DNA from: an uncultured Hyphomicrobiales bacterium
Lineage (GTDB): Bacteria; Pseudomonadota; Alphaproteobacteria; Rhizobiales; Xanthobacteraceae
Assembly: GCA_903878085.1 (NCBI GenBank)
Contig: CAIRGJ010000022.1
Span: forward strand, 1 to 58,026
Length of the DNA: 58,026 nucleotides
Reading direction: 5' to 3'
In this document: piece after piece, positions 32,087-41,872 of the stretch
How the letters are laid out: the number at the start of each line of letters is the position of its first letter
Position numbering within the stretch: position 1 is the stretch's first letter
The notes under the pieces: model-generated
Database searches by the model: none
What the model saw: only the letters and a program-made list of their open reading frames with translations
What the model was told of the DNA's origin: nothing
Translations under genes and position numbers: made by a program

Positions 32087-33271
32087 CTATTTAGCAGCAG
32101 CCATCGCGGCGAAGCCGCCTTCGAGATCGGCAATCAAGTCGCCGGGATCTTCCAGTCCGATATGGAAACGCAGCGTCGGTCCTTCCGGCTTCCACGGCGT
32201 GGCGGTTCGGTATTCGGCGCAGTCGAACAAGATCACCAGACTCTCGAAGCCGCCCCACGAGAAGCCCATGCCGAACAGTGCCAGTTCGTCCATGAAGGCG
32301 TAGACGGCTTTTTCGCTCGTAGGTTTGAGCACGATGCTGAATAGGCCGCAGGCGCCGGTGAAGTCCCGCTGCCAGATTGCGTGACCGGGATCGCTCTCCA
32401 GCGCCGGATGCAGCACGCGGACGACTTCCGGCCTTTGCTCCAACCAGCGCGCGATCTGCAGTCCGGATTGAAAATGCCGCGGCAGCCGCACGCCCATGGT
32501 GCGCAAGCCGCGTAGCGCCAGGTTCATGTCGTCGGGCCCGACGCAGAGGCCCATGGTGTAGACCGTCTCCTTGAGCGCCGGCAGCATCTTGGCGTTGGCC
32601 GAGACGCAACCGAACATGATGTCGGAATGGCCGCCGATATATTTGGTGCCGGCCTGGATCGACAGATCGACGCCTTTCTCGAACGGTTTGAAATACAGCG
32701 GCGTCGCCCAGGTGTTATCCATCAACACCGTCGCGCCTTTGTCATGCGCGACCCTGGCGATGGCTGGAATGTCCTGCATCTCGAAACTTTGCGATCCGGG
32801 CGCTTCGACGAACACAGCCTTGGTGTTCGGCTTGAACAGCGCGGCGATGCCGGCGCCGATCAACGGGTCGTAATAGGTTGTGGTCACGCCCATGCGCTTG
32901 AACACGCCTTCGCAAAACGTGCGGGTCGGCCGGTAGACGCTGTCGCTCATCAGGATGTGGTCGCCGGCACCTGCGGACGCGAGCAGGGCGGTCGAAATCG
33001 CCGCCAGTCCCGACGGTAGCAACGCGACGCCGGCGCATTTGTCGCCCTCGATCTCGCGCAACGCATTCTCAAGGGCTTCGGAGGTCGGCGTGCCGCGGCG
33101 GCCGTAGCTGTAGCGGGCGCGATGTGCGACCTGATCCGCGGCGGTCGGATAAAGCACAGTCGAGGCGTGATAAACTGGTGGATTGACGAAGCCATGATAG
33201 GCCTTCGGGTCGCGGCCGGCATTGACCAGCTGGGTTTCCGGCTTCGGCGGGGTTTTGGGCGTCTTCGCCAT
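32087..33271 (-). CDS. metC: Cystathionine beta-lyase-like PLP enzyme
   Basis: ATG 33271 gives 394 residues; the longer frame to 33352 adds non-family sequence. It belongs to the Cys/Met metabolism PLP family: HGFVNPPVYHASTVLYP, YSYGRRGTPTSEALE, LLPSGLAAIS, LMDNTWATPLYFKP and the Schiff-base lysine in QAGTKYIGGHSD. The GTPTSEALE and TKYIGGHSD forms fit cystathionine beta-lyase, which makes homocysteine, pyruvate and ammonia. It is a single gene convergent with the lipid A operon. Confidence 0.87.
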   Translation of the reverse strand: MAKTPKTPPKPETQLVNAGRDPKAYHGFVNPPVYHASTVLYPTAADQVAHRARYSYGRRGTPTSEALENALREIEGDKCAGVALLPSGLAAISTALLASAGAGDHILMSDSVYRPTRTFCEGVFKRMGVTTTYYDPLIGAGIAALFKPNTKAVFVEAPGSQSFEMQDIPAIARVAHDKGATVLMDNTWATPLYFKPFEKGVDLSIQAGTKYIGGHSDIMFGCVSANAKMLPALKETVYTMGLCVGPDDMNLALRGLRTMGVRLPRHFQSGLQIARWLEQRPEVVRVLHPALESDPGHAIWQRDFTGACGLFSIVLKPTSEKAVYAFMDELALFGMGFSWGGFESLVILFDCAEYRTATPWKPEGPTLRFHIGLEDPGDLIADLEGGFAAMAAAK

Positions 33272-33383
33272 GTGGTTTTGGGTCCGATTTGGTGTGGGCT
33301 GCGGAACCGTAATGCTAAAGGCATATACGTCCGCAACGGCCGCGACCGTCAACCCCTTGACCTGTCAACCCGATCGGTCTGAG

Positions 33384-33469
33384 ATACAAGAAGTCGAGGG
33401 GACTCGTGGTGCGACGCCAGACCTGCAATGATCCGCAAGGGCGTAAAGCCCGTTGCGGCTGACTTGTAT
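33384..33469 (+). promoter_or_regulatory. Candidate structured leader upstream of aapJ
   Basis: An outer stem ATACAAG (33384-33390) pairs with CTTGTAT (33463-33469). It encloses a small TGGTG / CGCCA hairpin and a strong hairpin 33433-33458 with CCGCAA-GGGC pairing to GCCC-GTTGCGG around GTAAA. It ends about 50 bases before the aapJ start. The layout resembles a multi-branched regulatory leader RNA. No known riboswitch class is recognised, and it could equally act for the divergent metC gene. Confidence 0.35.
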
Positions 33470-33521
33470 GGCCCGTCCGCGAGGGGCGCCGCATCCCGTC
33501 ATGCGTTGAAGAGGCTGCCAG

Positions 33522-34535
33522 ATGAAAAAAATTATTGCACTTGCCGCGCTCGCCATCGTGTTCACCGCGCAAAGCGCATCCGCCCAAACAACATTGAAAG
33601 CCGTCAAGGACCGCGGTTCGTTGAACTGCGGTTCAAACGGCACGCTGGCCGGCTTCGGCCTGCCTGACGCGCAAGGCAAATGGACCGGCCTCGACGTCGA
33701 CTACTGCAAGGCGCTGGCCGCCGCGGTGCTTGGCGATCCCAATAAGGTCAAGTTCGTGCCGCTGTCGGCAAAGGATCGTTTCACCGCGCTGCAGTCCGGC
33801 GAAGTCGACGTGCTGGCGCGCAACACCACATGGACGAGTTCGCGCGATACCTCGCTCGGCCTCAACTTTGTCGGCGTCGATTACTACGACGGCCAGGGCT
33901 TCATGGTGCGCAAAGCGCTGAAAGTGAATTCCGCGCTCGAACTCAACGGCGCCTCGGTCTGCGTGCAGCAAGGCACCACCACCGAGCTCAACCTGTCGGA
34001 CTTCTTCCGCGCTCACAACATGCAGGTCAAGACCGTGACCTTCGCCACCGCCAACGAGGCGGTGAAGGCCTACGACGCCGGCCGCTGCGACGCCTACACC
34101 ACGGACGCCTCGGGCCTTTACGCCGAGCGCCTGCGCCTGGCCAATGCCGACGAGCATATCGTGCTGCCCGAGGTCATCTCCAAGGAGCCGCTCGGGCCGG
34201 CGGTGCGCCATGGCGACGACCAGTGGTTCGACATCGCAAAGTGGACGCTGTTCGCGCTCATCAACGCCGAAGAGCTGGGCATGACGCAGAAGAACGTCGA
34301 TGAAATGCTGAAGTCGGCCAACCCGGATGTAAAACGCTTTGTCGGCACCGAAGGAAATTACGGCGAACAACTCGGCTTGGCGAAGGACTGGGCGGTGCAG
34401 ATCGTCAAGGCCGTCGGCAATTACGGCGAAGTGTTCGACCGCAATGTCGGCGCCACTTCGCCGCTCAAGATCGATCGCGGCCTGAACAAATTGTGGAACA
34501 AGGGCGGCATCGTCTACGCGCCGCCGGTTCGCTAA
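33522..34535 (+). CDS. aapJ: General L-amino acid ABC transporter, substrate-binding protein
   Basis: This 337-residue periplasmic protein has a signal peptide with an SASAQ cleavage site. The family-3 solute-binding fold starts TLKAVKDRGSLNCGSNGTLAGF (interrupted only by normal variation), with LDVDYCKALAAAVLGDP, RNTTWTSSRDTSLGLNF and YDAGRCDAYTTDASGL. The CG and RNTTWT forms mark the AapJ/BztA class, which binds glutamate, aspartate, glutamine and others. It heads the aapJQMP operon. Confidence 0.94.
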   Translation: MKKIIALAALAIVFTAQSASAQTTLKAVKDRGSLNCGSNGTLAGFGLPDAQGKWTGLDVDYCKALAAAVLGDPNKVKFVPLSAKDRFTALQSGEVDVLARNTTWTSSRDTSLGLNFVGVDYYDGQGFMVRKALKVNSALELNGASVCVQQGTTTELNLSDFFRAHNMQVKTVTFATANEAVKAYDAGRCDAYTTDASGLYAERLRLANADEHIVLPEVISKEPLGPAVRHGDDQWFDIAKWTLFALINAEELGMTQKNVDEMLKSANPDVKRFVGTEGNYGEQLGLAKDWAVQIVKAVGNYGEVFDRNVGATSPLKIDRGLNKLWNKGGIVYAPPVR

Positions 34536-34615
34536 GCTGACTGCATCGCCGCGGCCCGATTGCCGCGGCGATTATGCCCTACGAGAAAGCCCGGCCGGGA
34601 CGAAACGAGGGGTAA

Positions 34616-35809
34616 ATGTCGACTGACCTTCCGGCGGGGTTACCCCCCGTGCGGGTTGCCTTCTACAACGACCCCAAGGTCCGCAGCATTGCCTATCAGG
34701 TGGCACTCTGCGTCGCGGTTGGCTTTCTGATCTACGAGGCCGCCAGCAACGCCATTACCAACCTGGAACGCGCGCATATCGCGTCCGGCTTCGGCTTTTG
34801 GCACAATACCGCCGGCTTCGACATCAGCCAGACGCTGATCGAGTACAGCGCGCAGGCCTCGACCTACGGCCGCGCGTTCTGGGTTGGTCTGCTCAATACG
34901 CTTTTGGTCGCCGGCCTCGGCGTTGTCTTCGCCACCATCCTTGGCTTCATCATCGGCATCGCGCGGCTGTCGAAGAACTGGCTGGTGTCGAAAGCCGCCA
35001 CCGGTTACGTCGAGACCATCCGCAACATCCCGCTGCTGCTACAGTTGCTGTTCTGGTACAACGCCGTGCTCAAGACGTTGCCGGAGATGCGCGACAGCTA
35101 CAAAATCCCCGGCGGCATCGTTCTCAACAACCGCGGCCTGTTTCTGCCGAACCCGATCCTCGGGCCCGGCTTCTACTGGGTTGTGATTGCGTTTGTCGCC
35201 GGCATTGCGGCCTCGATCGTATTCTACATCTGGGCGCGCAAGCGCCAGGAGCAGACCGGACAACAGGCGCCGGTGTTCACGACGGCATTCGGCCTGATCA
35301 TCGGCCTATCGATCCTGGTGCTGATCGCAGCCGGATTTCCGCTGTCGTTCGGCTTCCCGCAGGCCGGGCGTTTCAACATCAGCGGCGGCATGGAAGTGCT
35401 GCCGGAATTTGCCGCTCTGCTGTTCGGCCTGTCGATCTACACCGCGGCCTTCATCGCCGAGGTGGTGCGCGCCGGCATTCTCGCGGTGTCGCGCGGCCAG
35501 ACCGAGGCGGCCTATTCGCTGGGAATGCGGCCGCAGCCGACCTTGCGGCTGATCGTGGTGCCGCAGGCGATGCGCGTCATCATCCCACCGCTCACTAGCC
35601 AATATCTCAACTTGACCAAGAACTCATCGCTGGCGGTGGCGATCGGCTATCCCGATCTGGTGCAGGTGTTCACGGGCACGGTGCTGAACCAGACCGGGCA
35701 GGCGGTCGAAGTCGTCGCCATCACCATGGCGGTCTATCTCACCATCAGTCTGGCGACCTCGTTGCTGATGAACATCTACAACAGCCGCATCGCGCTGGTG
35801 GAACGATGA
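34616..35809 (+). CDS. aapQ: General L-amino acid ABC transporter, permease Q
   Basis: This 397-residue inner-membrane permease has the His/Glu/Gln permease fold with a long insertion typical of AapQ/BztB. Key blocks are YVETIRNIPLLLQLLFWYN and the EAA loop segment EVVRAGILAVSRGQTEAAYSLG followed by LRLIVVPQAMR. It lies 80 bases after aapJ and ends 10 bases before aapM, so the genes form one operon. Confidence 0.94.
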   Translation: MSTDLPAGLPPVRVAFYNDPKVRSIAYQVALCVAVGFLIYEAASNAITNLERAHIASGFGFWHNTAGFDISQTLIEYSAQASTYGRAFWVGLLNTLLVAGLGVVFATILGFIIGIARLSKNWLVSKAATGYVETIRNIPLLLQLLFWYNAVLKTLPEMRDSYKIPGGIVLNNRGLFLPNPILGPGFYWVVIAFVAGIAASIVFYIWARKRQEQTGQQAPVFTTAFGLIIGLSILVLIAAGFPLSFGFPQAGRFNISGGMEVLPEFAALLFGLSIYTAAFIAEVVRAGILAVSRGQTEAAYSLGMRPQPTLRLIVVPQAMRVIIPPLTSQYLNLTKNSSLAVAIGYPDLVQVFTGTVLNQTGQAVEVVAITMAVYLTISLATSLLMNIYNSRIALVER

Positions 35810-35819
35810 GGACGCGCCG

Positions 35820-36986
35820 ATGACCATGTCGGAAGGCGATCTCGCGGTGATGGAACTCAGATTCGTGCGCGCCGCTATGCTCGAGTCGCAACCGCCGCCA
35901 GCGGGGATGCGCGGCGCGGTCGGCTGGCTACGCGAAAATCTGCTGTCGACGCCGTTCAACATCACCCTGACCATCCTCATCGGGCTGCTGTTTGCCTGGA
36001 TCGTCCCTGACCTGATCCGATTTCTGCTGATCGATGCGGTGTGGAGCGGCGCCGACCGCGACGCTTGCCGCGAACTGGTGCAGAACCGCACCGTCGGTGC
36101 CTGCTGGCCCTTCGTGTTCGAGCGTTGGCCCTATTTCGTCTACGGCTCCTATCCGCTCTCCGAGCGCTGGCGGGTCGATGTGTTCTTCGTCATGCTGGCG
36201 ATCGGCGTAGTCTGGATGCTGTGGCTGCACGCGCCGCGCCGCGGTCTCGGCGCGATCTATTTCTTCGCCGTGGTGCCGATCACCGCCTTCATATTGTTGA
36301 CCGGCTGGCGTGCTATCGGCCTGGAGCCGGTGGATACCGTGCTGTGGGGTGGCATCCTGGTGACCATCGTGGTGGCCTGGGTCGGCATCGTGGTGTCGCT
36401 GCCGCTCGGCATCCTGCTGGCGCTCGGCCGCCGTTCGCCTATGCCCGCGGTGCGGCTGTTCAGCATCACCTTCATCGAGTTCGTGCGCGGCGTGCCGCTG
36501 GTGACCGTGCTGTTCATGGCGAGCGTGATGCTGCCGCTGTTCGTGCCGGAGCAATATTCGCCCGACAAGTTGCTGCGTGCGCTAGTCGGCATCGCGCTGT
36601 TCGCCTCGGCCTATATGGCTGAAGTGGTGCGCGCCGGCTTGCAGGCGATTCCCAAGGGTCAGTTCGAAGGCGCGATGGCGGTCGGCCTTGGCTATTCGCA
36701 GATGATGCGGCTGATCATCCTGCCGCAGGCGCTCAAGATCACCATCCCGAACATCGTCAACACCTATATCGGCCTGTTCAAGGACACCACGCTGGTGTTC
36801 ATCGTCGGCATCTTCGATTTCCTGCACACCGTCGAAGTGTCGCGCATCGATCCGAAATGGGCGTCGCCGGTCACCAGCACGACCGGTTACGCGGTCGCCG
36901 CCATCTTCTATCTCATCTTCTGCTACGCGATGTCGCGCTATGCCCGCGCCACCGAGGCGCGGCTTGGCCTCAGCGACAGGCGATAA
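35820..36986 (+). CDS. aapM: General L-amino acid ABC transporter, permease M
   Basis: This 388-residue permease partner has the EAA loop EVVRAGLQAIPKGQFEGAMA with LGYSQMMRLIILPQALK, and the FIEFVRGVPLVTVLF block before it. The N-terminal extension with several extra spans is usual for AapM/BztC. A second in-frame ATG at 35826 is an alternative start. It pairs with AapQ to form the membrane channel. Confidence 0.94.
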   Translation: MTMSEGDLAVMELRFVRAAMLESQPPPAGMRGAVGWLRENLLSTPFNITLTILIGLLFAWIVPDLIRFLLIDAVWSGADRDACRELVQNRTVGACWPFVFERWPYFVYGSYPLSERWRVDVFFVMLAIGVVWMLWLHAPRRGLGAIYFFAVVPITAFILLTGWRAIGLEPVDTVLWGGILVTIVVAWVGIVVSLPLGILLALGRRSPMPAVRLFSITFIEFVRGVPLVTVLFMASVMLPLFVPEQYSPDKLLRALVGIALFASAYMAEVVRAGLQAIPKGQFEGAMAVGLGYSQMMRLIILPQALKITIPNIVNTYIGLFKDTTLVFIVGIFDFLHTVEVSRIDPKWASPVTSTTGYAVAAIFYLIFCYAMSRYARATEARLGLSDRR

Positions 36987-37001
36987 TCAGGAAAAACCGT
37001 C

Positions 37002-37787
37002 ATGCCCGACAGCGCCAAAGCCAAGCCTCATATCAAGCCGAGCAAGCTCAAGACCGATATGGCGGTAGACCTGATCGGCGTCAACAAGTGGTACGGCGAC
37101 TTCCACGTGCTGCGTGACATCAATCTCAAGGTCAAAGGCGGCGAGCGCATCGTGATCTGCGGGCCGTCCGGCTCCGGCAAATCGACCATGATCCGCTGCA
37201 TCAACCGGCTGGAGGAACATCAGCAAGGCCAGATCATCGTCGACGGCGTCGAGTTGACCAACGACCTCAAGAAGATCGACGAGGTGCGGCGCGAGGTCGG
37301 CATGGTGTTCCAGCACTTCAACCTGTTTCCGCATCTCACGGTGCTGGAGAACTGCACGCTGGCGCCGCTCTGGGTCCGCAAGATCCCGAAGCGCGAGGCT
37401 GAAGAGATCGCGATGTATTATTTGACGCGGGTGAAGATCCCGGACCAGGCGTTGAAATATCCGGGCCAGTTGTCGGGGGGGCAGCAGCAGCGTGTCGCCA
37501 TCGCGCGGGCGCTGTGCATGAGCCCTAAGATCATGCTGTTCGACGAGCCGACCTCGGCGCTCGATCCGGAAATGGTCAAGGAGGTGCTCGACACCATGGT
37601 GGGGCTCGCCGACGACGGGATGACCATGCTGTGCGTCACCCACGAAATGGGGTTCGCGCGTCAGGTGGCCGACCTAATCATTTTCATGGATGCCGGGCAG
37701 ATCATCGAGTCCAATGTGCCCGAGGAATTTTTCAATCACCCGCAACATGAGCGAACCAAGCTGTTCCTGAGCCAGATTTTGCACTAG
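37002..37787 (+). CDS. aapP: General L-amino acid ABC transporter, ATPase P
   Basis: This 261-residue ATPase has Walker [10 protein letters not shown] near residue 55, the Q-loop [17 protein letters not shown], the signature [15 protein letters not shown], and Walker [18 protein letters not shown] residues ([13 protein letters not shown]). It energises uptake through AapQM. It is the last gene of the operon, and a hairpin with a T-rich tail lies some 170 bases downstream. Confidence 0.95.
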   Translation: MPDSAKAKPHIKPSKLKTDMAVDLIGVNKWYGDFHVLRDINLKVKGGERIVICGPSGSGKSTMIRCINRLEEHQQGQIIVDGVELTNDLKKIDEVRREVGMVFQHFNLFPHLTVLENCTLAPLWVRKIPKREAEEIAMYYLTRVKIPDQALKYPGQLSGGQQQRVAIARALCMSPKIMLFDEPTSALDPEMVKEVLDTMVGLADDGMTMLCVTHEMGFARQVADLIIFMDAGQIIESNVPEEFFNHPQHERTKLFLSQILH

Positions 37788-38135
37788 GCCCAAAGCGCAA
37801 AACCGGCTGTCTCGGTCAAAATGACCCGAAGCAGCCGCTAGGTCCGTACGAAAACGGTATGGCTAGACAAGCCGACAAAAGTGATCAACGTTTTCGTTCT
37901 AGAGAAGGGAAAGCCGCGTTTTACCCCAGTACATTAACTGAGGCTGTGATCTGACGAGGCCGCCTTAGTTGGCCGCCTCTTTCATTTCAAACCAAAAGCG
38001 CAATGTCGCTGAGTGGCCCTTCGCGATATTGCGCCAATTATGGCGCTTTCGGAGCGAAGCGGACGTTCAGAAAGCTGCACTTACAGAACCGAATTTATGA
38101 GTACGCGCCCTAAAGTGCGTTTAGCAAGGCCGCGC
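37788..38135. other. Gap between aapP and sseA
   Basis: About 350 bases between two convergent genes. It contains the terminator-like hairpin at 37956-37979 and otherwise shows no coding signal. A frame starting at 38013 runs antisense through sseA and is a shadow. Confidence 0.55.
37956..37985 (+). terminator. Probable terminator of the aap operon
   Basis: GAGGCCGCC (37956-37964) pairs with GGCCGCCTC (37971-37979) with one mismatch around a TTAGTT loop, followed by TTTCATTTC. It lies between convergent genes and could serve both. Confidence 0.5.
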
Positions 38136-38984
38136 CTAGTCCTTCTCGACCGGCAAATCCGGCCGCGCGCCCCATTCCGACCACGAGCCGTCATAAACCG
38201 GCGCCAGCTTCTTGCCGATCGCGTCGAGCCCGAGCGACAGGACCACGGCCGAGACGCCCGAGCCGCAACTCGTGATCACGGGCTTGTCGGTATCGACGCC
38301 GGCTTTCTTGAATGCTTGCGCGATGCGTTCGGGCGAGACCAGGCGGCCGTTTTCCACCAGTTCGCTCGACGGCACGTTGAAGGCGCCCGGCATATGGCCG
38401 GCCCGCAGGCCCGGACGCGGCTCGGGATCGCGGCCGGCAAAGCGGCCCGCCGGACGGGCATCGACCACCTGCACGCTCTCGTCGTTGAGCGCCATCTGCA
38501 CGTCGCTATGCATCGCCACCGCGCCGGTCTGCATGACGGCGTTGAAGACGCGGGCAGGGCGCTTGACCTCGCCGCCTTCGGTTTCGCGGCCTTCCGCTTT
38601 CCAGGTCGGCAAACCGCCGTCGAGAATGAACACGTTCTGGGCGCCGAAGATGCGGAACGTCCACCACACGCGCGGCGCGGACATTAGCCCGAGGCCGTCG
38701 TAGACGACAATGGTGTCGGTCTCGGCAATGCCGAGCGCGCCGGCGGCGTCGCCGAATTGCTTCGGCCCCGGCAACATATGCGGCAGATCGCTGGAATGAT
38801 CGGCCACGACGTCGATGTCGAAGAACACCGCACCCGGAATATGGCTGGCGAGATATTCGGCCTTGGCGTCGCGCTTATGCGCCGGCAGATAAAATGAGCC
38901 GTCGATCACCACGATGCCGGGTTTACCTAGCTGGCCGGCAAGCCATTCGGTGGATTTAAGCCATTTGCTCGCGGGATTTGTCAT
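38136..38984 (-). CDS. sseA: 3-mercaptopyruvate sulfurtransferase
   Basis: This 282-residue protein has two rhodanese domains. The first has [16 protein letters not shown] and [15 protein letters not shown]; the second carries the active-site loop CGSGVSA near residue 240. The CGSGV loop is the mercaptopyruvate type rather than the thiosulfate type. It moves sulfur from 3-mercaptopyruvate to acceptors. It follows a cysteine synthase-like gene by 84 bases on the same strand, so the pair probably handle cysteine sulfur together. Confidence 0.92.
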   Translation of the reverse strand: MTNPASKWLKSTEWLAGQLGKPGIVVIDGSFYLPAHKRDAKAEYLASHIPGAVFFDIDVVADHSSDLPHMLPGPKQFGDAAGALGIAETDTIVVYDGLGLMSAPRVWWTFRIFGAQNVFILDGGLPTWKAEGRETEGGEVKRPARVFNAVMQTGAVAMHSDVQMALNDESVQVVDARPAGRFAGRDPEPRPGLRAGHMPGAFNVPSSELVENGRLVSPERIAQAFKKAGVDTDKPVITSCGSGVSAVVLSLGLDAIGKKLAPVYDGSWSEWGARPDLPVEKD

Positions 38985-39068
38985 GGGTTCTTGTTTCTCA
39001 ATTGCGTCAGCGTTAATGCCCAGCCTCGCCTAATTGTTCCGATCCCGCAATGCCAGCGGGCGCGGCGA

Positions 39069-40103
39069 TCAGATAAACGGCGGCTTGATGTTCGACATGC
39101 GCTCCAGCCGTTCCGGCACCGGCAGATGCTTCGAGCGCAGGAATTCCGGATTGAACAATTTCGATTGATAGCGCGCGCCAGAGTCGCACAGCACGGTGAC
39201 GATGGTATGGCCAGGGCCGAGGTCTTTCGCCAGCCTGATCGTACCGGCGACATTGATACCGGACGAGCCGCCGAGACACAGGCCTTCGTGTTCGAGCAGA
39301 TCGAACACGATCGGCACGGCTTCCTCGTCGGGAATGAGATAGGCCTTGTCGACCTTCATCTGCTCGACGATAGCCGTGACCCGGGCAAGCCCAATGCCCT
39401 CGGTGATCGATCCGCCTGCGCTGACCTTGGCCTCGCCATGGGCAAACAGATTGTACATTGCCGCTCCACGCGGATCGGCGACTCCGATCGTGATGCTGCT
39501 TTTCTTTTCCTTCAGAAAATTAGAAACTCCGGCAAGCGTGCCACCGCTGCCGACCGCGCAGATGAAGCCGTCGATCTTGCCGCCGGTCTCGTTCCAGATT
39601 TCGGGGCCGGTCGAGACGTAATGGGCCTTGCTGTTGTCGAGGTTGTTCCACTGGTCGGCGAAGATCACGCCGTTCGGCTCAGACTGCTTCAATTGCTCAG
39701 CCAGCCTTCGGCCGACATGCTGGTAGTTGTTTGGATTGGCGAAAGGAAGCGCGGGCACTTCCAATAGTTCGGCGCCGCACAGCCGCAGCATGTCTTTCTT
39801 TTCTTGGCTCTGCGTCTCGGGAATGACGATCAGCGTGCGGTAGCCGCGCGCATTCGCGACCAATGCAAGGCCAATGCCGGTATTGCCGGCGGTCGCTTCC
39901 ACCACCAACCCGCCGGGGCGCAATTCGCCGCGGGCCTCGGCCTCCAGGATCATCTGGCGGGCGGCGCGGTCCTTGACCGAGCCGCCCGGATTCATGAACT
40001 CCGCCTTGCCCAAAATCGTGCAGCCGGTCGCCGCGGAGGCGGCCTGCAGCTTGATCAGGGGGGTATGGCCGATTGCGTCGACGAGGCCGTCTCGGATCTT
40101 CAT
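39069..40103 (-). CDS. Cysteine synthase / cysteine desulfhydrase-like PLP enzyme
   Basis: ATG 40103 gives 344 residues, as in the family; the longer frame adds unrelated residues. It shows the fold-II PLP motifs HTPLIKLQAASAATGC, the lysine in NPGGSVKDRAA, VEATAGNTGIGLALVA and GSGGTLAGVSNFL, and GGSSGINVAG. The length and the ANPNNYQHVG block resemble the Cds1-like long form, some members of which degrade cysteine, rather than classical CysK. Pairing with sseA fits cysteine catabolism or sulfide handling, which is inference. Confidence 0.88.
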   Translation of the reverse strand: MKIRDGLVDAIGHTPLIKLQAASAATGCTILGKAEFMNPGGSVKDRAARQMILEAEARGELRPGGLVVEATAGNTGIGLALVANARGYRTLIVIPETQSQEKKDMLRLCGAELLEVPALPFANPNNYQHVGRRLAEQLKQSEPNGVIFADQWNNLDNSKAHYVSTGPEIWNETGGKIDGFICAVGSGGTLAGVSNFLKEKKSSITIGVADPRGAAMYNLFAHGEAKVSAGGSITEGIGLARVTAIVEQMKVDKAYLIPDEEAVPIVFDLLEHEGLCLGGSSGINVAGTIRLAKDLGPGHTIVTVLCDSGARYQSKLFNPEFLRSKHLPVPERLERMSNIKPPFI

Positions 40104-40354
40104 GCCCGGTTCCGGGGGTAAGGGGGGGACGAAATTGAACCTAATAGAGGGCAGCGGGGGCCACAAGACCGGGATTTTGACAGTAAAACCAAACCGTAAT
40201 TCAACTCGTGGTGGTGTTGGAAACCTCGCCGAAACCATATCGACGCATTGGCCGGCGGTATTTGGCCCCATTCACCACTTCTTTGGCCCGAAGCCTTAAT
40301 CGTAGCGGTGGATCAAGAAGAATACCCAAGGTTCCGTGCCACTGGGCCGCCGAA

Positions 40355-41590
40355 ATGATGAATCTCGACGTCAACACCCTGTTTATGGTGACGATCTATG
40401 TGGAAGCAATCCTCGGATTGCTGCTGCTGTTCGCCTGGGCCCAGAACACCCAGCTCTACGCCGTCGCCTGGTGGGGGTTCGCCCATCTGATCCGTGCCGC
40501 CTCGATCGTACTGTTCGGCATGTACGGCAGCGCGCCCGACCTGATCACCATCGATCTCGCCAACGCCTTGCTGTTCACCGCCTTCGCGGTCACCTGGACC
40601 GGCGCGCGGGTCTTCGACGGCCGTCCGGTCGAACCGGTCTATCTGGTGACCGGCGCCGTGATCTGGCTTCTGGTGTGCCGCCTACCGGTTTTGGCCGACG
40701 CGATCGAAATCCGCGCCATGATCGCGTCCGGTATCATCACCGCCTACACTTGGCTCACGGCCTATGAATTCTGGCGCGGCCGCAACGAGCAACTGGTGTC
40801 GCGTTGGCCGGCGATCTTCATGCTGTTTGCCCATGGCGCGCTGTTCATGCTGCGCACGCCGCTGGTCACGCTGCTGCCTTGGTCGACGTCGAACTTGTAC
40901 GGCAGCGTCTGGCTGACAGTGCTCAGCTTCGAAGCCCTGCTGTTTACGATCTCGATCGCGTTCATCCTGCTGGCAATGGCGAAAGAGCGCACCGAATTGC
41001 GCCACCGCACCGCGGCGATGATCGACCCGCTTACCGGCATCGCCAATCGCCGCGCGTTCCTGCATGAAGCCGGCGTCATGGCGAAGCGCCACAGCGCCAA
41101 TCCCCGGCCGACCGCCGTGCTGTTGATCGATCTCGACCACTTCAAGTCGATCAACGACCGCTTCGGTCATGCGCTCGGCGACCGGGTGCTGGAGATTTTT
41201 ACCGACGCGGCGCAGCAATCGATCCGCGCCACCGATCTGATCGGCCGCCTCGGCGGCGAGGAGTTTGCCGCGATCTTGTACGACACCAGTCGCGAAAAGG
41301 CAGTGGTGGCGTCCGAGCGCATGCGCGAGACCTTCGCCCGAATCGCACAGGACGTCGGCGGCCGTCCGGTCTGCGCCACTGTGAGCATCGGCCTTGTGCA
41401 TTGCGAGGGGCCGGTCCTCGACGTGCCCGAACTTCTGGCGCAGGCCGACCAGGCGCTTTATTTCGCCAAGGAAAACGGCCGCAATCGGGTCGAGGTCGCC
41501 TCGCTGGATATGATCATGCAGCGCCAGATCCGCGAGATTGCGGTTTCTGAGCCAGCGCTGCCGCCGCCCGCCACCCAAAGCGCCGCCTGA
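40355..41590 (+). CDS. Membrane diguanylate cyclase (GGDEF)
   Basis: ATG 40355 gives 411 residues; the frame to 40208 overlaps noncoding sequence. Six or seven membrane spans (starting YVEAILGLLLLFAWAQ) lead to a GGDEF domain with DPLTGIANRRAFL, LLIDLDHFKSINDRFGH and the active-site GGEEF. An RATD motif sits five residues before GGEEF, matching the inhibitory I-site, so product feedback is likely. It would make cyclic di-GMP at the membrane in answer to an unknown signal. Confidence 0.92.
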   Translation: MMNLDVNTLFMVTIYVEAILGLLLLFAWAQNTQLYAVAWWGFAHLIRAASIVLFGMYGSAPDLITIDLANALLFTAFAVTWTGARVFDGRPVEPVYLVTGAVIWLLVCRLPVLADAIEIRAMIASGIITAYTWLTAYEFWRGRNEQLVSRWPAIFMLFAHGALFMLRTPLVTLLPWSTSNLYGSVWLTVLSFEALLFTISIAFILLAMAKERTELRHRTAAMIDPLTGIANRRAFLHEAGVMAKRHSANPRPTAVLLIDLDHFKSINDRFGHALGDRVLEIFTDAAQQSIRATDLIGRLGGEEFAAILYDTSREKAVVASERMRETFARIAQDVGGRPVCATVSIGLVHCEGPVLDVPELLAQADQALYFAKENGRNRVEVASLDMIMQRQIREIAVSEPALPPPATQSAA

Positions 41591-41872
41591 CCACCGCGGC
41601 GTTCAATCCCAATCCGTTCGTGCACAAATAGCGGGCGTCGGGCCGCCTGCGATACGATACAATAGCCGTGCCGCGCGGCGCGTGGTCGCGGCAATTCGCA
41701 TTGACCGCAGCCTTCGAATTAGTCCATTTTATCGCGAAGGGCGCACCACTCGGGCGCAGGAATTAGTAGGACGCCAAACTAATTCGAACGCGCAGCAATC
41801 GAACGCCAAAAAGCGTCTAAAAGACGCCCAAGAATCGAATATACACGACTCGAAAACGTCAGGGAGGATGAG

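Noticed and set aside
33272-33521. SAM-II-type riboswitch before metC
   Set aside because: The conserved SAM-II core could not be found on the minus strand; the structure present fits an unknown leader, oriented better for aapJ.
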